NCBI GenBank assembly: GCA_934154515.1
Contig: CAKPGD010000053.1
Span: 1 to 7,943, forward strand
DNA: 7,943 nucleotides
Direction of reading: 5' to 3'
Source of the DNA: an uncultured Clostridia bacterium
Lineage (GTDB): Bacteria; Bacillota; Clostridia; TANB77; CAG-508
The notes below the pieces were generated by a model that saw only the letters and a program-made list of their open reading frames with translations, did not search any database and was not told where the DNA came from. Positions 6,765-7,943 of this stretch are shown here, in pieces (the first letter of the stretch is position 1; each line of letters begins with the position of its first letter). Position numbers and translations under genes: made by a program.

Positions 6765-7430
6765 TTAGAAGCCTGTTCCACATACTGCTACGCCACGGGA
6801 ATACCCTGTGTCAACGCTAGTATCTTCATCTCCTATAACCCCGAAAAAGCTTTTCCAATTACGCATGAAATGTGCAGAATTTTTCAACCATTCAACATTG
6901 CCACCTTGCCATTCTAAATTAAATGCATCTCCTGTCTTGCTTGTTTTACTTTTGCCATATGAATCATAATATCTTTTATCTATATTTTTAAAAGCAACTC
7001 CATCTCGTCCTCCTGCTATAGTTTCAAGATGATAATAATCAACACTTCCTGTACTTATATAATATATTCCTGTTTGGTTTCCCGTCGTTGATTTTATTGT
7101 ACTATTAGGTATCGTTTTTGAATTTCCATAGCCTGATACTGATAGTATTGCTATTGCTCCATATTCTGTGTTTCTCATCATATGCACATCAATATTATTA
7201 GACTCTCCTATAAATGTTTGGTCTGTTTTTACCGTTTCTGAGAGTCCCATTGCCCCTCCCGATGCTTCCATTGTCCTAATACTTTTTATTACGTTTTCAG
7301 GTGCATATCTTGTTTTATAATGAGTATTAGGATTTGACTGTAATGTTGCTGCATTTACCTTTCCTTGTAATATTGTTAATAATATTATTATTGTTATCAC
7401 TCCTGCTGTTATTAATATTTTCTTTTTCAT
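6765..7430 (-). CDS. Secreted FGE/C-type-lectin-like protein
   Basis: This 221-residue protein begins with a Sec-type signal peptide (MKKK, hydrophobic residues 5-20, cleavage likely after VNA or VNAA near 27-28) in place of a pilin segment. The mature part contains HMMRNTEYGAIAILSVSGYGN (83-103; H, M, N, E and YGA/YG are the key positions). This corresponds to the HMMKNTEWGAVAYLSxSxYG strand of FGE-like proteins common in gut Firmicutes. STTGNQTGIYY (114-124) and GDAFNLEW (167-174) are further family landmarks. The tail ends in YSRGVAVCGTGF with a single cysteine, C217. The partial gene at 7584-7943 is a close paralogue: cores and last 12 residues agree, while residues about 175-209 differ strongly and in length. 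The ribosome site AAAGGAG lies about 12 nt before the ATG and is complementary to the upstream promoter region. Function is inferred as an extracellular binding protein; catalysis is unlikely. Confidence 0.88.
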   Translation of the reverse strand: MKKKILITAGVITIIILLTILQGKVNAATLQSNPNTHYKTRYAPENVIKSIRTMEASGGAMGLSETVKTDQTFIGESNNIDVHMMRNTEYGAIAILSVSGYGNSKTIPNSTIKSTTGNQTGIYYISTGSVDYYHLETIAGGRDGVAFKNIDKRYYDSYGKSKTSKTGDAFNLEWQGGNVEWLKNSAHFMRNWKSFFGVIGDEDTSVDTGYSRGVAVCGTGF

Positions 7431-7441
7431 TTTTTTCTTTT

Positions 7442-7481
7442 GCTCCTTTCAAAATTATTCTTCAATAATTTTATAAGAAGC
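7442..7481 (-). promoter_or_regulatory. Inverted repeat linking -10 region and Shine-Dalgarno (class II)
   Basis: On the minus strand GCTTCTTATAAAATTATT (7481-7464) can pair with AATAATTTTGAAAGGAGC (7459-7442): 18 positions with one A-A mismatch and two G-U pairs, closed by a GAAG loop. The second arm includes the AGGAG site of the 6765-7430 gene, and the first overlaps the predicted -10. It is the counterpart of 2442-2480; the stem is longer and its sequence differs, yet pairing is kept. Confidence 0.6.
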
Positions 7482-7496
7482 TCTATTTTTTAACAA
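7468..7496 (-). promoter_or_regulatory. Class II sigma-A-type promoter
   Basis: TTGTTA (7496-7491), a 17-base spacer and TAAAAT (7473-7468) on the minus strand predict a start near 7461, about 31 nt before the ATG of the secreted lectin-like gene. The block matches 2467-2495, including the spacer end CTTCTTA. Further upstream both copies also share TATTTTATGTAAAAA. Confidence 0.6.
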
Positions 7497-7583
7497 TATT
7501 TTGCTTTCTTTTTACTTGTAACTTTTTTACATAAAATATTCCTAGGTCTTATAATTTCAAACTACTTTTGTTATTTTATTATA

Positions 7584-7943
7584 TTAAAATCCTGTTCCAC
7601 ATACTGCTACGCCACGGGAATATATAGGTGCATACATATTTGCATATTCATATCCAAAATAGCCATTATAATTACGTAGAATATACGGAAATTGATATTC
7701 TACCCATCTACTTGAGCCGGCTCCTTGCCATTTTAAATCTAATGCGTCTCCTATCTTTACTACTTTAGCTGAATCATATGAATCGTAATATTTTTTATTT
7801 ATTCCAGTAAATGAATATCCTCCTGCTGTTGCTTCATAATGAGTTTTATCTGTACTTCCTGTTGTTGTATAATATATTCCTGTTTCGTTTCCCGTTGTTG
7901 ATTGTATTGTACTATTTTGGATATTTTTTGAATTTCCATAGCC
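7584..7943 (-). CDS. Secreted FGE/C-type-lectin-like protein, C-terminal part
   Basis: The last 119 codons are in the window; the start lies beyond the right edge. The translation begins GYGNSKNIQNSTIQ and aligns with residues 100-221 of the neighbouring 6765-7430 product. Shared landmarks are STTGN-TGIYY, TGS-D--H-E--AGG, KYYDSY, GDA-L-WQG, RN and the identical ending YSRGVAVCGTGF. Between WQG and YSRG the two proteins differ in most residues and by small length changes; here that stretch is rich in tyrosine (VEYQFPYILRNYNGYFGYEY). Together the two genes look like a tandem duplication with a diversified tail. A secreted, binding role is inferred from the neighbour, since the N-terminus is not visible. 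Confidence 0.85.
   Translation of the reverse strand, partial: GYGNSKNIQNSTIQSTTGNETGIYYTTTGSTDKTHYEATAGGYSFTGINKKYYDSYDSAKVVKIGDALDLKWQGAGSSRWVEYQFPYILRNYNGYFGYEYANMYAPIYSRGVAVCGTGF

Overview
The window is very AT-rich, and every gene I can support lies on the minus strand. Stops are TAA, tryptophan is TGG, and ribosome sites are AAGGAG-like. These traits, with the signature N-termini (GITLIALVIT..., AITLISLIVT..., followed by NNGIITKA), point to a low-GC Firmicute. An uncultured gut-type member of the Clostridia is most likely; this taxonomic guess is an inference. No rRNA, tRNA, CRISPR array, transposase or reverse transcriptase was seen.

Layout in the direction of transcription (right to left). 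(1) 7584-7943: 3' part of a secreted FGE/C-type-lectin-like protein gene. (2) 6765-7430: a complete paralogue with a signal peptide. (3) 4362-6653: a 763-residue prepilin-type protein with three copies of a WYDY/WANI/WIPRYEY/PEAFTF/YWAMKYTVG module, joined by fibronectin-III-like linkers and followed by a symmetrical terminator. (4) 2597-4018: a 473-residue prepilin-type protein ending in an FGE-sulfatase/C-type-lectin-like domain whose tail resembles the target region of a diversity-generating retroelement. (5) 649-2433: a 594-residue prepilin-type protein with a very long coiled coil, a phage-tail-like motif and a small C-terminal domain. (6) 1-92: the first 30 codons of another prepilin gene, almost identical to the start of gene 4.

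The common theme is a pilin-like export and anchoring segment (three complete proteins and one partial) or a plain signal peptide (one complete protein; the start of its paralogue is off-window) carrying different ligand-binding-looking domains. The set looks like a surface-display or adhesin locus. Assembly genes such as prepilin peptidase, ATPase and platform protein are not in the window.

Control regions fall into two classes. Class I (upstream of 1-92 and 2597-4018) has a TTGACT-17-TAAAAT promoter and a conserved leader of about 135 nt, duplicated together with the prepilin codons. Class II (upstream of 649-2433 and 6765-7430) has a TTGTT(T/A)-17-TAAAAT promoter very close to the gene. 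Its -10 region is complementary to the Shine-Dalgarno region, so a read-through transcript could fold and mask the ribosome site. The same class II block sits before two unrelated proteins, which suggests co-regulation.
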